DNA from: AP-15 sp963703745
GTDB lineage: Bacteria; Pseudomonadota; Alphaproteobacteria; ATCC43930; CGMCC-115725
NCBI GenBank assembly: GCA_963703745.1
Contig: CAVPFL010000002.1
Span: forward strand, 1,240,001 to 1,304,000
Reading direction: 5' to 3'
DNA length: 64,000 nucleotides
Shown here: one piece after another, positions 35,457 to 43,957 of the stretch
How the letters are laid out: each line of letters starts with the position of its first letter
Position numbering within the stretch: position 1 is the stretch's first letter
Notes under the pieces: generated by a model
What the model saw: only the letters and a program-made list of their open reading frames with translations
Told to the model about the DNA's origin: nothing
Databases searched by the model: none
Made by a program: the position numbers and the translations under genes

Positions 35457-36356
35457 TTGCCCGAATATCCGGACATCACGCTTTACATCGAGCATCTTCG
35501 TTCCCGCATCTCGAACGAGCCGCTCGAAGAGGTGCGGCTCGCGAGCCCATTCTTCCTCCGCTCCGTCGATGTGCCGATCGGCGCCACGAGGGGAAAGCGG
35601 GTCGTCGAGCTTCGCCGCCTCGGCAAGCGGATCGTTTTCGCGCTCGAGGCTGATCTCTTTCTCGTTCTTCATTTGATGATCGCCGGGCGGCTTCGCTGGC
35701 GACCGCGCGGCACGAAGCCCGTCGGGAAGATCGCTCTCGCGACATTCGACTTCCCTAAGGGGACGCTGCTCGTCACCGAGGCGAGCTCGAAAAAGCGGGC
35801 GTCGCTGTATGTCGTTCGCGGCGAGGACGGCCTCGGCGCCCACGATCCGGGCGGTCTGGAAGTTCTCGATGCCGATCTCGAGCGCTTTCGCGACGCGCTC
35901 GTTCGCGAGAGCCATACAGTCAAGCGGGCGCTCACTGATCCGCGTCTCTTCAGCGGCATCGGCAATGCGTACTCCGACGAGATCCTCCACGCCGCGCGGC
36001 TTTCGCCGGTGAAGCTCACGCGAAGCCTCACGGAAGAGGAGGTGCAGCGGCTCTTCGACGCGACGCGGAGGACGCTGCTCGAATGGGCCGAGCGTCTTCG
36101 GCGCGAAGCCGGCGAACGCTTCCCCGAGAGGGTGACCGCCTTTCACGAAGGCATGGCGGTCCACGGACGGTACGGAAAACCGTGCCCGGCTTGCGGGGCG
36201 CCGATCGCGCGGATTGCCTACGCGGACAACGAGACGAACTACTGCGCGTGCTGCCAGACCGGTGGGCGGCTCCTCGCCGACCGCGCACTGTCGCGCCTGA
36301 TGCACGAAGACTGGCCGCGCACGCTTGAGGAAATGGAAGAGCTCCGCCGCCGCTGA
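35457..36356 (+). CDS. Fpg/Nei family DNA glycosylase
   Basis: This bifunctional DNA glycosylase/AP lyase of 299 residues removes oxidised bases. The N-terminus MPEYPD provides the catalytic Pro2 and Glu3, which fixes TTG 35457 as the start. VVELRRLGKRIVFAL contains the conserved Lys in the beta-hairpin. The helix-two-turn-helix region is SGIGNAYSDEILHAARLSP. The C-terminal zinc finger is CPACG...YCACCQTGGR (about 246-272). It differs from classical MutM (MPELPE), so the subfamily and lesion spectrum are uncertain. Confidence 0.9.
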   Translation: MPEYPDITLYIEHLRSRISNEPLEEVRLASPFFLRSVDVPIGATRGKRVVELRRLGKRIVFALEADLFLVLHLMIAGRLRWRPRGTKPVGKIALATFDFPKGTLLVTEASSKKRASLYVVRGEDGLGAHDPGGLEVLDADLERFRDALVRESHTVKRALTDPRLFSGIGNAYSDEILHAARLSPVKLTRSLTEEEVQRLFDATRRTLLEWAERLRREAGERFPERVTAFHEGMAVHGRYGKPCPACGAPIARIAYADNETNYCACCQTGGRLLADRALSRLMHEDWPRTLEEMEELRRR

Positions 36357-36486
36357 GCCGCCGGCACGGCTCGAGACGACGACAATGCGATGTTGTTTCG
36401 ACGGCCTGCCTTCTTTTGGTTCAGTCGACTCGACAGGACGCCCTCACTCCCACTCTATGTTTCTGAGTAATGGTAAAACACTGAGT

Positions 36487-36827
36487 TTGATCGCGGTTTG
36501 TCGCCGCCAATCGGCCAACGACATCTCGATGGCCTTGCACAGAATGCCGATCCCGGCATTGGCCATCATCACATTGAGCGGCCCAAAGCGTCGCTCGGTG
36601 GCCGCGATCACGCCGGGCCATTCCTCCTCGATGCTCACATCGTGATGCAGGCACATAGCTTCGCCGCCGGCGGCGGCGATCCTGCCCGCCACCGCCTGCG
36701 CGCCGGCATCGTCGATGTCGGTGATGACGACTTTGGCGCCTTCACGCGCCAAAGTCGCCGCGCATGCCGCGCCGATTCCCGAGGCACCCCCGGTCACGAT
36801 CGCGACCTTGCCCTCTACCTGGCCCAT
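36487..36827 (-). pseudogene. Truncated duplicate of the SDR gene
   Basis: The first 113 codons are nearly identical to the intact SDR at 33586-34380, from MGQVEGKVAIVTGGASGIGA to SLADWRRQTAI. The sequence then switches to unrelated bases (KLSVLPLLRN) and stops at 36444. The catalytic Ser, Tyr and Lys are missing. It lies directly downstream of the intact phosphotransferase gene, mirroring the other copy. Confidence 0.9.
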
Positions 36828-36857
36828 CGTCTCCTCCTTACTGTCCAAATCGCGGTA

Positions 36858-37598
36858 TTACGCGTGCACGATTTCTAGCAGCCTTGGCCAATCATCGGGA
36901 ACGTCCTCCGCCAGCCTGGCCGCCGCGACGTAAGGCAGCCAATCGAGGATGTCCGCGCGCGGCATATTGGTGATATTGCAGTACGCATCGAGATAGGGCT
37001 CGGCGATGTCCTCGGCGTGGAGCATTAATAACAGATAAGAGCGGCAGACATCGGCCGCGGGGTCCCCGCAACACGCATCAGGCCAATCGATCACCATCGG
37101 CGGCAAATTTTGGCCCAAGACGTTGGTCGGGTGGAAATCGCCGTGACAGAGACGGTCGCCGTCCGGCATGCCGGCAAGGCGACCGAGCAAGGTCTGCTTT
37201 AGCGGTTCGTCGAGAAGCCGGGTACGAGCGATGTTTGTCGCCAGCCTCGACTTCAGACTGCCGAGCTGGCGGGCCGGCTTGCCATGAATGCGCGCATGCA
37301 GCCGGGCGAGTGCCTGCAGGCACTCCGGTATGAGGCTCGGATCCTCTCTCATGCGCTCCGCAAACGATCTCTCCTTTACACGGTCGAATACGATACCCCA
37401 GCGCCCGCCGTCTTCGAGCACGCCCCAGACCGCCGGAACCGGAAGGGCCATCGCCTCTACTGCCGCGTGGACCGCCGCCTCGCGGAATGCCGTGGGTTTT
37501 CTCGCCGGGGAGCGATAGAGTTTGACGACGCGAGAGCCCCACTCGAATACCTCGGCCACATTTCCCGCCGCGAGCAATCGGCCGAAGGTCTCACTCAT
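36858..37598 (-). CDS. Aminoglycoside/choline-type phosphotransferase (APH family)
   Basis: This 246-residue kinase-like protein has a short N-lobe with GNVAEVFEWGSRVVKLYR (VVKLY Lys). The catalytic loop is LCHGDFHPTNVL and the metal site VIDWPDACCGDPAADV. Such proteins phosphorylate small molecules, and the target cannot be told from sequence. ATG 37598 is chosen because the protein starts like family members there, although the frame is open to 38333 antisense to the cupin gene. A fragment of a second copy lies at 34411. Confidence 0.85.
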   Translation of the reverse strand: MSETFGRLLAAGNVAEVFEWGSRVVKLYRSPARKPTAFREAAVHAAVEAMALPVPAVWGVLEDGGRWGIVFDRVKERSFAERMREDPSLIPECLQALARLHARIHGKPARQLGSLKSRLATNIARTRLLDEPLKQTLLGRLAGMPDGDRLCHGDFHPTNVLGQNLPPMVIDWPDACCGDPAADVCRSYLLLMLHAEDIAEPYLDAYCNITNMPRADILDWLPYVAAARLAEDVPDDWPRLLEIVHA

Positions 37599-37712
37599 TG
37601 TGCAGCCCCTGCGGTTGATGCTGGGAGGGCATATCCCGTTCGCGCCCTCGCGCTTTGGGGAGAAATACCCAACTATTTCCCACAATGACTTCACGCAGGG
37701 AAGGAGACCAAC

Positions 37713-38171
37713 ATGACCGCAACAAAAGGCTTTGTCGTACCCGCGGGCGGCGGGAAGCATTTCGCGTCGCCGACGCCCGGCCGTTCTTTTGCCTTGAAGC
37801 TTCTCGGCCGTGAGACCAATCAGAGCATCATGCTGTTCGAGGAAACCCTGCCCGCCGGCACCAAGAGCCTCTTCCATCTCCACCACGACAGCGACGAGGT
37901 CGCCTGGGTGCTCGCCGGCGAGATCACCTTTCAGATCGGCGACGAGGTCACCGTCGGCGGGCCCGGCACCTGCGCGTTCATGCCGCGCGACGTCCCGCAT
38001 GCCTGGAAGAACACCGGCAGCGAAACGGCCCGCGCGTTGTTTCTCTACACCCCGGCCTCTGCCGGCGGCCTCCTTGAGGATCTTTCGGAGCGCCGCCCGA
38101 TCGACGCCGACGAACACGACAAACTCTTCCAGCGCCACCGCTGGGAAGTCGTCGGCCCAAACCCGCTTTGA
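37713..38171 (+). CDS. Cupin-domain protein, copy B
   Basis: This 152-residue cupin parallels copy A at 31475: FHLHHDSDEVAWVLAGEITF, VGGPGTCAFMPRDVPHAWKN and a RHRWEVVGPNPL end. AAGGAG lies 8 nt before the ATG. It is divergent from the phosphotransferase gene. The likely function is small-molecule binding or conversion with a bound metal; the substrate is unknown. Confidence 0.87.
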   Translation: MTATKGFVVPAGGGKHFASPTPGRSFALKLLGRETNQSIMLFEETLPAGTKSLFHLHHDSDEVAWVLAGEITFQIGDEVTVGGPGTCAFMPRDVPHAWKNTGSETARALFLYTPASAGGLLEDLSERRPIDADEHDKLFQRHRWEVVGPNPL

Positions 38172-38197
38172 GGGAACGGGGCTAGGGAGATTTACCC

Positions 38198-38401
38198 ATG
38201 TTCGTGATCCGCGTTGCGTATCCTGGCGGACATTCGGTCTGGCTAACGCGCAGGTTCCCCTCGGCTGCTTGGGGAGCGGAGAAAGATGCGCTGTCGTTTC
38301 CGACGGAGACAGATGCCGCGCGCACGGCGGCACGCCTCCGGCCCTCTGGCCCGGTTACCATTGAGCCTGTCCAACCTCGGCCAGCCGGGGATCTCGGATA
38401 A
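38198..38401 (+). CDS. Small hypothetical protein
   Basis: This is a 67-residue frame with GGGAGA 7 nt before ATG, 26 bp after cupin copy B and ending 1 bp before the nitronate monooxygenase ATG. MFVIRVAYPGGHSVWL and the regular spacing suggest a real co-transcribed gene. I recognise no family. Confidence 0.45.
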   Translation: MFVIRVAYPGGHSVWLTRRFPSAAWGAEKDALSFPTETDAARTAARLRPSGPVTIEPVQPRPAGDLG

Positions 38402-38402
38402 G

Positions 38403-39419
38403 ATGGGCAGCATCTCGACGCGTATGACGGAGCGGTTCGGCTGCCGCCATCCGTTCGCTAGTGCCGGCATGGCCTTTGCCGGCAGCACTGCCGATCTCGC
38501 CCTCGCGGTCTGCGCTGGCGGCGGGATCGGGGCAGTGGGTGTGGGCTTCACACCAGCCGAACAGCTCCGGGTCGTCATCCATCAGATCCGCGCGGCCACC
38601 GACGCACCGTTCAATATCAGTTTCATCACCTGTTTCGACAATGACGCGCAGATCCGCGTCTGCGCCGAAGAAAAGGTGCCAGTCGCCTCCTTTCACTGGG
38701 GTCATCCCTCGCCCGAGCACCTGACCCTCCTCCGCGATGCCGGCGTGTCGGTGTGGGAGCAGGTCGGCGGGGTGGAAGCGGCGAAGAAGGCCGTCGGCGA
38801 GGGTGTCGAGGTGATCGTGGCCCAAGGCTGGGAGGCCGGCGGCCACAACTACGGTGGCCTGCCAACCATGGTGTTGGTGCCGGAAATTCTCGATGCGGTG
38901 TCACCCGCACTGGTACTCGCCTCCGGCGGCATCGTCGACGGACGGGGCGTCGCCGCAGCGCTCGCTCTCGGTGCCGACGGCGTCTGGGTCGGGACGCGGC
39001 TCGTTGCAACGCCGGAGGCGGCGGTCCACTCCGAACACAAGCGGCGCCTTGTAGAGAGCAAGGGCGAGCAGACGGTGCGCTCGTCGATCTTTGGCCCCGA
39101 ATGGCCGCATTTCAATCCGATGCGGCTCCTGCGCAACCGGGTGGTCGATGAATGGACGGACCGTCTCGCCGAGGTCCCAACTGTCCGCGACAGTCTTCCG
39201 GTGATCGGGCGGACGATATTTCTCGGGCGGGAGACGGAAATGCGCAAGTTCAACTTACTCCTGCCGACCGCCGACACCGACGGCGATTGGGAGGAGATAC
39301 CCTGGCTGGCCGGGCAAGGTGTCGGCCTCATCCACGACATCCGGACGGCGAAGGATGTCGTTGAGACCATGATGGCGGATGCAAAAGCCATACTGAAGCG
39401 TCTCTCCGTCTCGCTCTAA
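38403..39419 (+). CDS. Nitronate monooxygenase (2-nitropropane dioxygenase family)
   Basis: This FMN-dependent TIM-barrel enzyme of 338 residues oxidises alkyl nitronates in characterised members. Landmarks are HPFASAGMAFAGSTADLALAV, the AGGGIGAVG loop, VEVIVAQGWEAGGHNYGG (with the conserved His/Gly region), ALVLASGGIVDGRGVAAALALGADGVWVGTRL (phosphate-binding GG and G.RF-type loop) and FGPEWPH. ATG 38403 is one base after the small hypothetical gene's stop. MTERFG at 38424 is an alternative. Confidence 0.88.
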   Translation: MGSISTRMTERFGCRHPFASAGMAFAGSTADLALAVCAGGGIGAVGVGFTPAEQLRVVIHQIRAATDAPFNISFITCFDNDAQIRVCAEEKVPVASFHWGHPSPEHLTLLRDAGVSVWEQVGGVEAAKKAVGEGVEVIVAQGWEAGGHNYGGLPTMVLVPEILDAVSPALVLASGGIVDGRGVAAALALGADGVWVGTRLVATPEAAVHSEHKRRLVESKGEQTVRSSIFGPEWPHFNPMRLLRNRVVDEWTDRLAEVPTVRDSLPVIGRTIFLGRETEMRKFNLLLPTADTDGDWEEIPWLAGQGVGLIHDIRTAKDVVETMMADAKAILKRLSVSL

Positions 39420-39528
39420 AGGCCACTCGCCGCGCATCAATATTCAGGATGAAAACAATAAGGTGTTTCGGCCACAAGCTCATGCAAAAGTTGCATAAAA
39501 TAACCTTCTCGCCGGTGCGGCGCGAGCC

Positions 39529-40626
39529 TTACGGTCGTGATGGCGATTGAAAGATAGTACCATTCTTGGTCACCAAAACACTTTCCGGCGGCGCTGCGTT
39601 TCCCCAGTCGCGCTCCCAGGGATCGCATGTCGCCGCTCCGGTCTTGCAAGGTGGCGCGCGCGAGACGGTAAATGGGCCGCCATCGGTCGGCGGCATTGCA
39701 TCCAAAACGAATCCCGGGGGCACCACTAAACCCCCGGCAATGATATCGTTAACGCACCAGCTCCTATTATTTCCTTCCAGGAACCCAAGTTTGTCATCGA
39801 TGTTTAGGAACTTCTTGCACGCATATAAGGCTTCGGCATTTCTTATTCTATATTGAGATGGTGTTATGTTATATTTGTGAGCCGCCGCGATAGATGCAGT
39901 CTCTGCATATACCGGATCGAGAAAACCTAATCCGTAATTTTGCCTATCTTGCTCCGACAGCCATCGGACTTGCTCAGGCGGGATCGCGAGCATGTCATCG
40001 ATCAACCGTGCGCTGATGTTCATCTCGCCAGCGTATTCGCGTAGTTCCTTCTCGACGCGCTGGGCCGCCGTTTTAACCGTTGCCATATTGGTTTCTGGTG
40101 TTGCGTCAGCCAAAGCAGGACGGTGGATGCCAATCTTGGCCGGCTCTTGGCTCACCGGCACTAGGCCTAAAGACGCTAACGGGCCTCCGTGGCTGAGATG
40201 TCCGCCTACGACACGCGACAGCCCGGCGGAAAAGATCAGGACGCAGGCGCTAGCGCATGTCCCGCCGTTGTCTTCAACAACGGTGCGACCACCTGCGCTG
40301 CGGATCAGCCGTCCAATTCGCATTGCCGCAGACACGCTGCCGCCGAGACTGTCGAGCACGATGATTAAACGCCGGTGCTGATGCACCTGCCCCAAGGCCT
40401 TCTCGAACCTTTCGGCTGTTTTGGCCGTAATTTCCCCGGAGACGTAGATGATAAACTCGCACCAGTCGTCGCTATCGACAGTGCCGCAATGATCCGTCCA
40501 GCTGACCTCGAACTGATCGAAAGGGTTCTCCGGCGGCTGCTGTCCAGGCGTCTCGCTCGGCAGCGCCAAAAACAAGATTGCCGCCACGAGGGCATCGACA
40601 CCGCGGGGCGCTCGCGTAAGCCGCAC
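39529..40626 (-). CDS. ClpP-fold exported protein (COG3904-like)
   Basis: This 365-residue protein has a hydrophobic N-terminus (VDALVAAILFLALPSE) and a crotonase/ClpP-type domain: IVLDSLGGSVSAAMRIGRLIR, then NGGTCASACVLIFSAG with candidate nucleophile Ser126, and IGIHRPA with candidate His168. The C-terminal 100 residues contain several Cys and a Pro/Gly-rich segment. It resembles predicted periplasmic serine peptidases of unknown substrate. It starts at GTG 40626 without an obvious ribosome site. The region 40627-40899 to the divergent island contains no clear gene. Confidence 0.75.
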   Translation of the reverse strand: MRLTRAPRGVDALVAAILFLALPSETPGQQPPENPFDQFEVSWTDHCGTVDSDDWCEFIIYVSGEITAKTAERFEKALGQVHQHRRLIIVLDSLGGSVSAAMRIGRLIRSAGGRTVVEDNGGTCASACVLIFSAGLSRVVGGHLSHGGPLASLGLVPVSQEPAKIGIHRPALADATPETNMATVKTAAQRVEKELREYAGEMNISARLIDDMLAIPPEQVRWLSEQDRQNYGLGFLDPVYAETASIAAAHKYNITPSQYRIRNAEALYACKKFLNIDDKLGFLEGNNRSWCVNDIIAGGLVVPPGFVLDAMPPTDGGPFTVSRAPPCKTGAATCDPWERDWGNAAPPESVLVTKNGTIFQSPSRP

Positions 40627-40899
40627 GTTATTCCTATCTGTGCAACGACGAGAATTTCATGTTGAGAGACATAACACCTTGGCGATTGCGAGGGACCAAA
40701 AAGCGCAGGGACGATCGTCGCCGGTCGATGGAACGAGCAGGGCGACCTCACCGCCGCACGGCCGCTTTTGAGCGCGCCTTGGCGATCAGCGGGCGCAGCA
40801 GTCGCGCCCATCAGCGTGGTCGTCGATGTCCTTGCGAATACTGCCTCGCCGGAGTCGCGCGCGAGGCTCCGAGCGCCCGAGAGCGGAGAGCAAAGCCCG

Positions 40900-41997
40900 A
40901 TGTTTGAAAAACCCACAAAAGACGACTTCGTGCGCATGCTCGCGAGCATCGTCGAAGATACTCAGGGCATTGCCGTACAAAAAGTCGGTGAGGTACGGCG
41001 TGAATTCGAGAAGGCCGTCAATCCTTCCGCTGGATATCGTCAAGAGTTGTGGCAGACGTTATCACCTATACATAAGGATCGTATAGACAGAGCGATGGGG
41101 TTAATAGTAAGCGTGGCTAGGCGGTCGCTCCCTCTTCCATTTGATGATCTGTGTACTACAGCCGAGGATTTCTTGAAGAGGCATGCCACGGCCTTTTCGA
41201 CCCTAGCTATAGGTGCGCCACATCTTACCCACAGTACAAATCCGACTGATCAAGCCGGCCTGCTCGCATCGTTTTGTGAGCCCTTCATTCGCCAAATTCA
41301 CGATGGCCTCCAAGAGTTGAGGGTCGGCTACATCAGAGAGAGGAACATAGCCGTGCCTGCCGCTGAGACCGTCCAGGCGAAGGCGCTTCGGATGTTGCAG
41401 GTGATCTACGAACGCACCCAAAGCGGTGAGGGGGGTATCGACATTGAGGAAGTCAGAGGATTGTTGGGGTTGTCGCTCGAAGATGCGAGGGCCGGGTGGA
41501 CGTATTTGACGGACAAGAATTTGATCACCCGCTTCAATATACCGACCGTAGCCCGCATCAACGCGCTCGGGGTGGAAGCAATCGAAGCAGCTCAATCGCA
41601 GCCGGATAAGACGACATCGATTTTCCCCTCTGTGACGTACAACACCATCAATGTGCATCATATGGTTAGCTCGACCATTCAGCAGGGGGGAGCTGGTGCG
41701 ACTATGACAACGACCTATTCTGTGGAGGAGGTCGAAAAGCTCAGCAAGCTTGTAGCGGTGTTCGAAAGCCGGTTCGGGGAACTGAATTTAGATGAGGCAA
41801 GAGAGCGCGCAGCGAGAACACAAGTAGCTACAATCAAAGTGCAGCTCGCAGACGCACCGGACCCGGTCATCGTGAATCAAGCCGGCCGTACCCTTCGGAA
41901 TATCACTGAAGGTGCAATCGGGAGCCTCGTCGCTACGGCGGCTCAACCGGGTATCTGGCATTGGGTGCAGGGTGTCATGGCGCTATTTGGCCCGTAA
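40900..41997 (+). CDS. Unrecognised winged-helix/IQQG-motif protein, candidate defence component
   Basis: I cannot assign this 365-residue protein to a named family. Residues 1-150 are helical and mixed. Residues 160-230 (RMLQVIYERTQ...VRGLLGLSLEDARAGWTYLTDKNLI) look like a winged helix. Then comes a beta segment YNTINVHHMVSSTIQQGGAG (247-266), a helical stretch, and a hydrophobic tail (EGAIGSLVATAA, WVQGVMALF). The SxIQQGxxGAT element followed by helices also occurs in AbiTii-like and other phage-defence-associated proteins as I know them. Base composition is visibly less GC-rich than the flanks. GGAGAG precedes ATG 40900. The frame extends upstream to 40768 but without support. Confidence 0.6.
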   Translation: MFEKPTKDDFVRMLASIVEDTQGIAVQKVGEVRREFEKAVNPSAGYRQELWQTLSPIHKDRIDRAMGLIVSVARRSLPLPFDDLCTTAEDFLKRHATAFSTLAIGAPHLTHSTNPTDQAGLLASFCEPFIRQIHDGLQELRVGYIRERNIAVPAAETVQAKALRMLQVIYERTQSGEGGIDIEEVRGLLGLSLEDARAGWTYLTDKNLITRFNIPTVARINALGVEAIEAAQSQPDKTTSIFPSVTYNTINVHHMVSSTIQQGGAGATMTTTYSVEEVEKLSKLVAVFESRFGELNLDEARERAARTQVATIKVQLADAPDPVIVNQAGRTLRNITEGAIGSLVATAAQPGIWHWVQGVMALFGP

Positions 41998-42110
41998 AAG
42001 GGCCGCCTACATGCGGCCAGTTCTGGTCTCGGTGTGCTGCTGACTTTCCCTGTCCCCTGTCTAGGGTATGGTAGTCGGGCGCGGGCGCGCGAGGCGGAGG
42101 GGAAGAGAAA

Positions 42111-42971
42111 ATGAAACCGATGGCAGGAAGACGCCTTACGGCCGTCGCGACAACGCGCGAAGCTGCGCGTGATCGATTGCGACAACGGATCGACCTAGCG
42201 AAGGGTATTGTTCCAGCACCCATTCGGTCTGCCGAAGATTTGAACAAGGCGATAGAGGAAGAAAAAAAGTGGCGATCCTACAACGTTGACCTCCTATTGC
42301 GAATGTACACGACTGATGAATATGCTCAGGAATATGGCAGGTCATCAATTCCTGTGTATCAAGGCGAAGACAGATTTTTCAGCCCTAGCCTAGACACTTA
42401 TGCTTCTCGATTGGTCACGAGCCTCAAAAGGCAAGTAGCGAGTCTACAGTCATTCATCGAGCGGCTTGAGGTAATCGATGAGGCCGTGGTAGATCGAGCT
42501 GGGTCATCGGCGCCGCGGGATCGATCAAAAGTCTTCGTGGTTCACGGCCACGATGAGGGCGCGCTCCAAGCTATGGCACGCTTCCTAGAGAAGATCGGTT
42601 TGCAGGCTATTGTCCTTCGAGAGCAGCTGGATCAAGGCCTCACCACGATCGAGAAATTCGAAGCTTCCGCAAGCGAGGTTGGATTTGCCGTTGTGCTTCT
42701 TACGCCCGATGATCTCGGCGGTGCCGTTGCAGCACCGGACCAGGCGGCGCGAGCCCGCCAGAATGTAATTTTCGAATTGGGATATTTCGTCGGCAGCCTG
42801 GGCAGAGGGCGGGCTTGCCTGCTCCGCAAAGGAGAAGTTGAAATTCCTTCAGACCTGGTTGGGGTCATCTACACAGACATGGATCATCCTGCGGAGGGTT
42901 GGAAAGTCAAGCTCGCTCGCGAGCTGAAGGCAGCTCAGTTCGAATTTGATGCCGACAAGGTACTGGCATGA
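42111..42971 (+). CDS. CAP12/PCTIR-type TIR-domain protein (putative NADase effector)
   Basis: This 286-residue protein has a helical N-terminal domain (1-135) and a C-terminal TIR-like domain (140-286). The domain has KVFVVHGHDEG (140-150), ARFLEKIGLQAIVLREQ, VGFAVVLLTPDD, RARQNVIFELGYFVG with Glu222 in the position of the catalytic glutamate, and GVIYTDMD. This matches the predicted nucleotide-binding TIR family now linked to CBASS/Pycsar effectors, which degrade NAD on activation. No cyclase gene is nearby. GGAGGGG precedes the ATG. It follows the IQQG gene by 113 bp, and its stop overlaps the recombinase ATG. Confidence 0.85.
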   Translation: MKPMAGRRLTAVATTREAARDRLRQRIDLAKGIVPAPIRSAEDLNKAIEEEKKWRSYNVDLLLRMYTTDEYAQEYGRSSIPVYQGEDRFFSPSLDTYASRLVTSLKRQVASLQSFIERLEVIDEAVVDRAGSSAPRDRSKVFVVHGHDEGALQAMARFLEKIGLQAIVLREQLDQGLTTIEKFEASASEVGFAVVLLTPDDLGGAVAAPDQAARARQNVIFELGYFVGSLGRGRACLLRKGEVEIPSDLVGVIYTDMDHPAEGWKVKLARELKAAQFEFDADKVLA

Positions 42972-43925
42972 ACCAACTCGTCCTTACCGGCTCGCCCACA
43001 CTGCCGGCGCTCGTCGTCGCCGCCGGCGAGCATGCCGGCATGCGCTTCCTCGAATTCTTCGCGGCCAACATCCGCAACCCGCACACGCGCCGCGCCTATG
43101 CCCGCGCCGCGGATGAGTCCTTGGCCTGGTGTGCGAGCGCCGGCGTGCCGTCGATCGGCGCCGTACAGCCGGTGCACGTCGCCACCTGGATCGAAGCCGG
43201 GACGCGCGAGCTCGCCGCACCGAGTGTCAAGCAACGGCTTGCGGCGATCCGTCATCTATTCGATTGGCTCGTGACCGGCCAGGTCGTGCCGGTTAACCCG
43301 GCCGCCTCGGTACGCGGTCCCCGGCACGTTGTCACATCCGGGCAGACGCACGTGCTCGATCCATTGGAAGCGCGCGCTACTCGACAGTATCGATGTCGCG
43401 ACACATGCCGGGCTGCGTGATCGCGGGCTAATCGGGCTGATGGTCTATTCCTTCGCCAGGATCGGCGCGGCGCTCGGAATGATAGTCGAGGATGTCTTTA
43501 CGCAGAACCGCCGGCTATGGGTGCGGCTGCGCGAGAAGGGCGGCAAGCGCCACGCGATGCCGTGCCACCATCATAACCTCGAGGAATATCTGATTACAGA
43601 TCTCGACGGCGCCGGCCTGCGGGACGATCCTAGGGGGCCGCTGTTCCGGACAATCGGCCGCGGCACCGGCAAGCTCTCCCGCACGGTGCTGCCGCAGGCG
43701 AACGCCTATGCGATGATCCGCCGGCGCGCCACGGCGGCCGGCATCGCCACCAAACTCGGCAACCACAGCTTCCGGGCAACTGGGATCACCGCCTATCTCA
43801 AGAACGGTGGCACGCTCGAAAAGGCCGCTGCGATGGCGAACCACTCTTCGACGCGCACGACGCAGCTCTATGATCGCCGACGCGACGAGCTGAGCCTCGA
43901 TGAAGTCGAGCGAATTGTTATTTGA
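42968..43925 (+). pseudogene. Tyrosine recombinase, frameshifted
   Basis: This is an integrase family protein with an N-terminal SAM-like core-binding domain (NPHTRRAYARAADESLAWC, PSVKQRLAAIRHLFDWLV). The catalytic domain has Arg in YSFARIGAALGM, Lys in REKGGKRH, NHSFRATG (His-x-x-Arg), ANHSSTRTT and nucleophile Tyr in QLYDRRRDE. Frame is lost near 43372-43380 in a GCGCGCGC run. The net change equals loss of one GC dinucleotide (or gain of one base), and with this repaired LEARALLDSIDV reads through to 43925. ATG 42968 overlaps the TIR stop (ATGA). Confidence 0.85.
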
Positions 43926-43957
43926 CTGATGGAGATCGAGAGAGGGACACGCCACAG

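Noticed and set aside
37599..38333. N-terminal extension of the phosphotransferase
   Set aside because: The extra residues are antisense to the cupin copy B gene, while ATG 37598 matches the family start.
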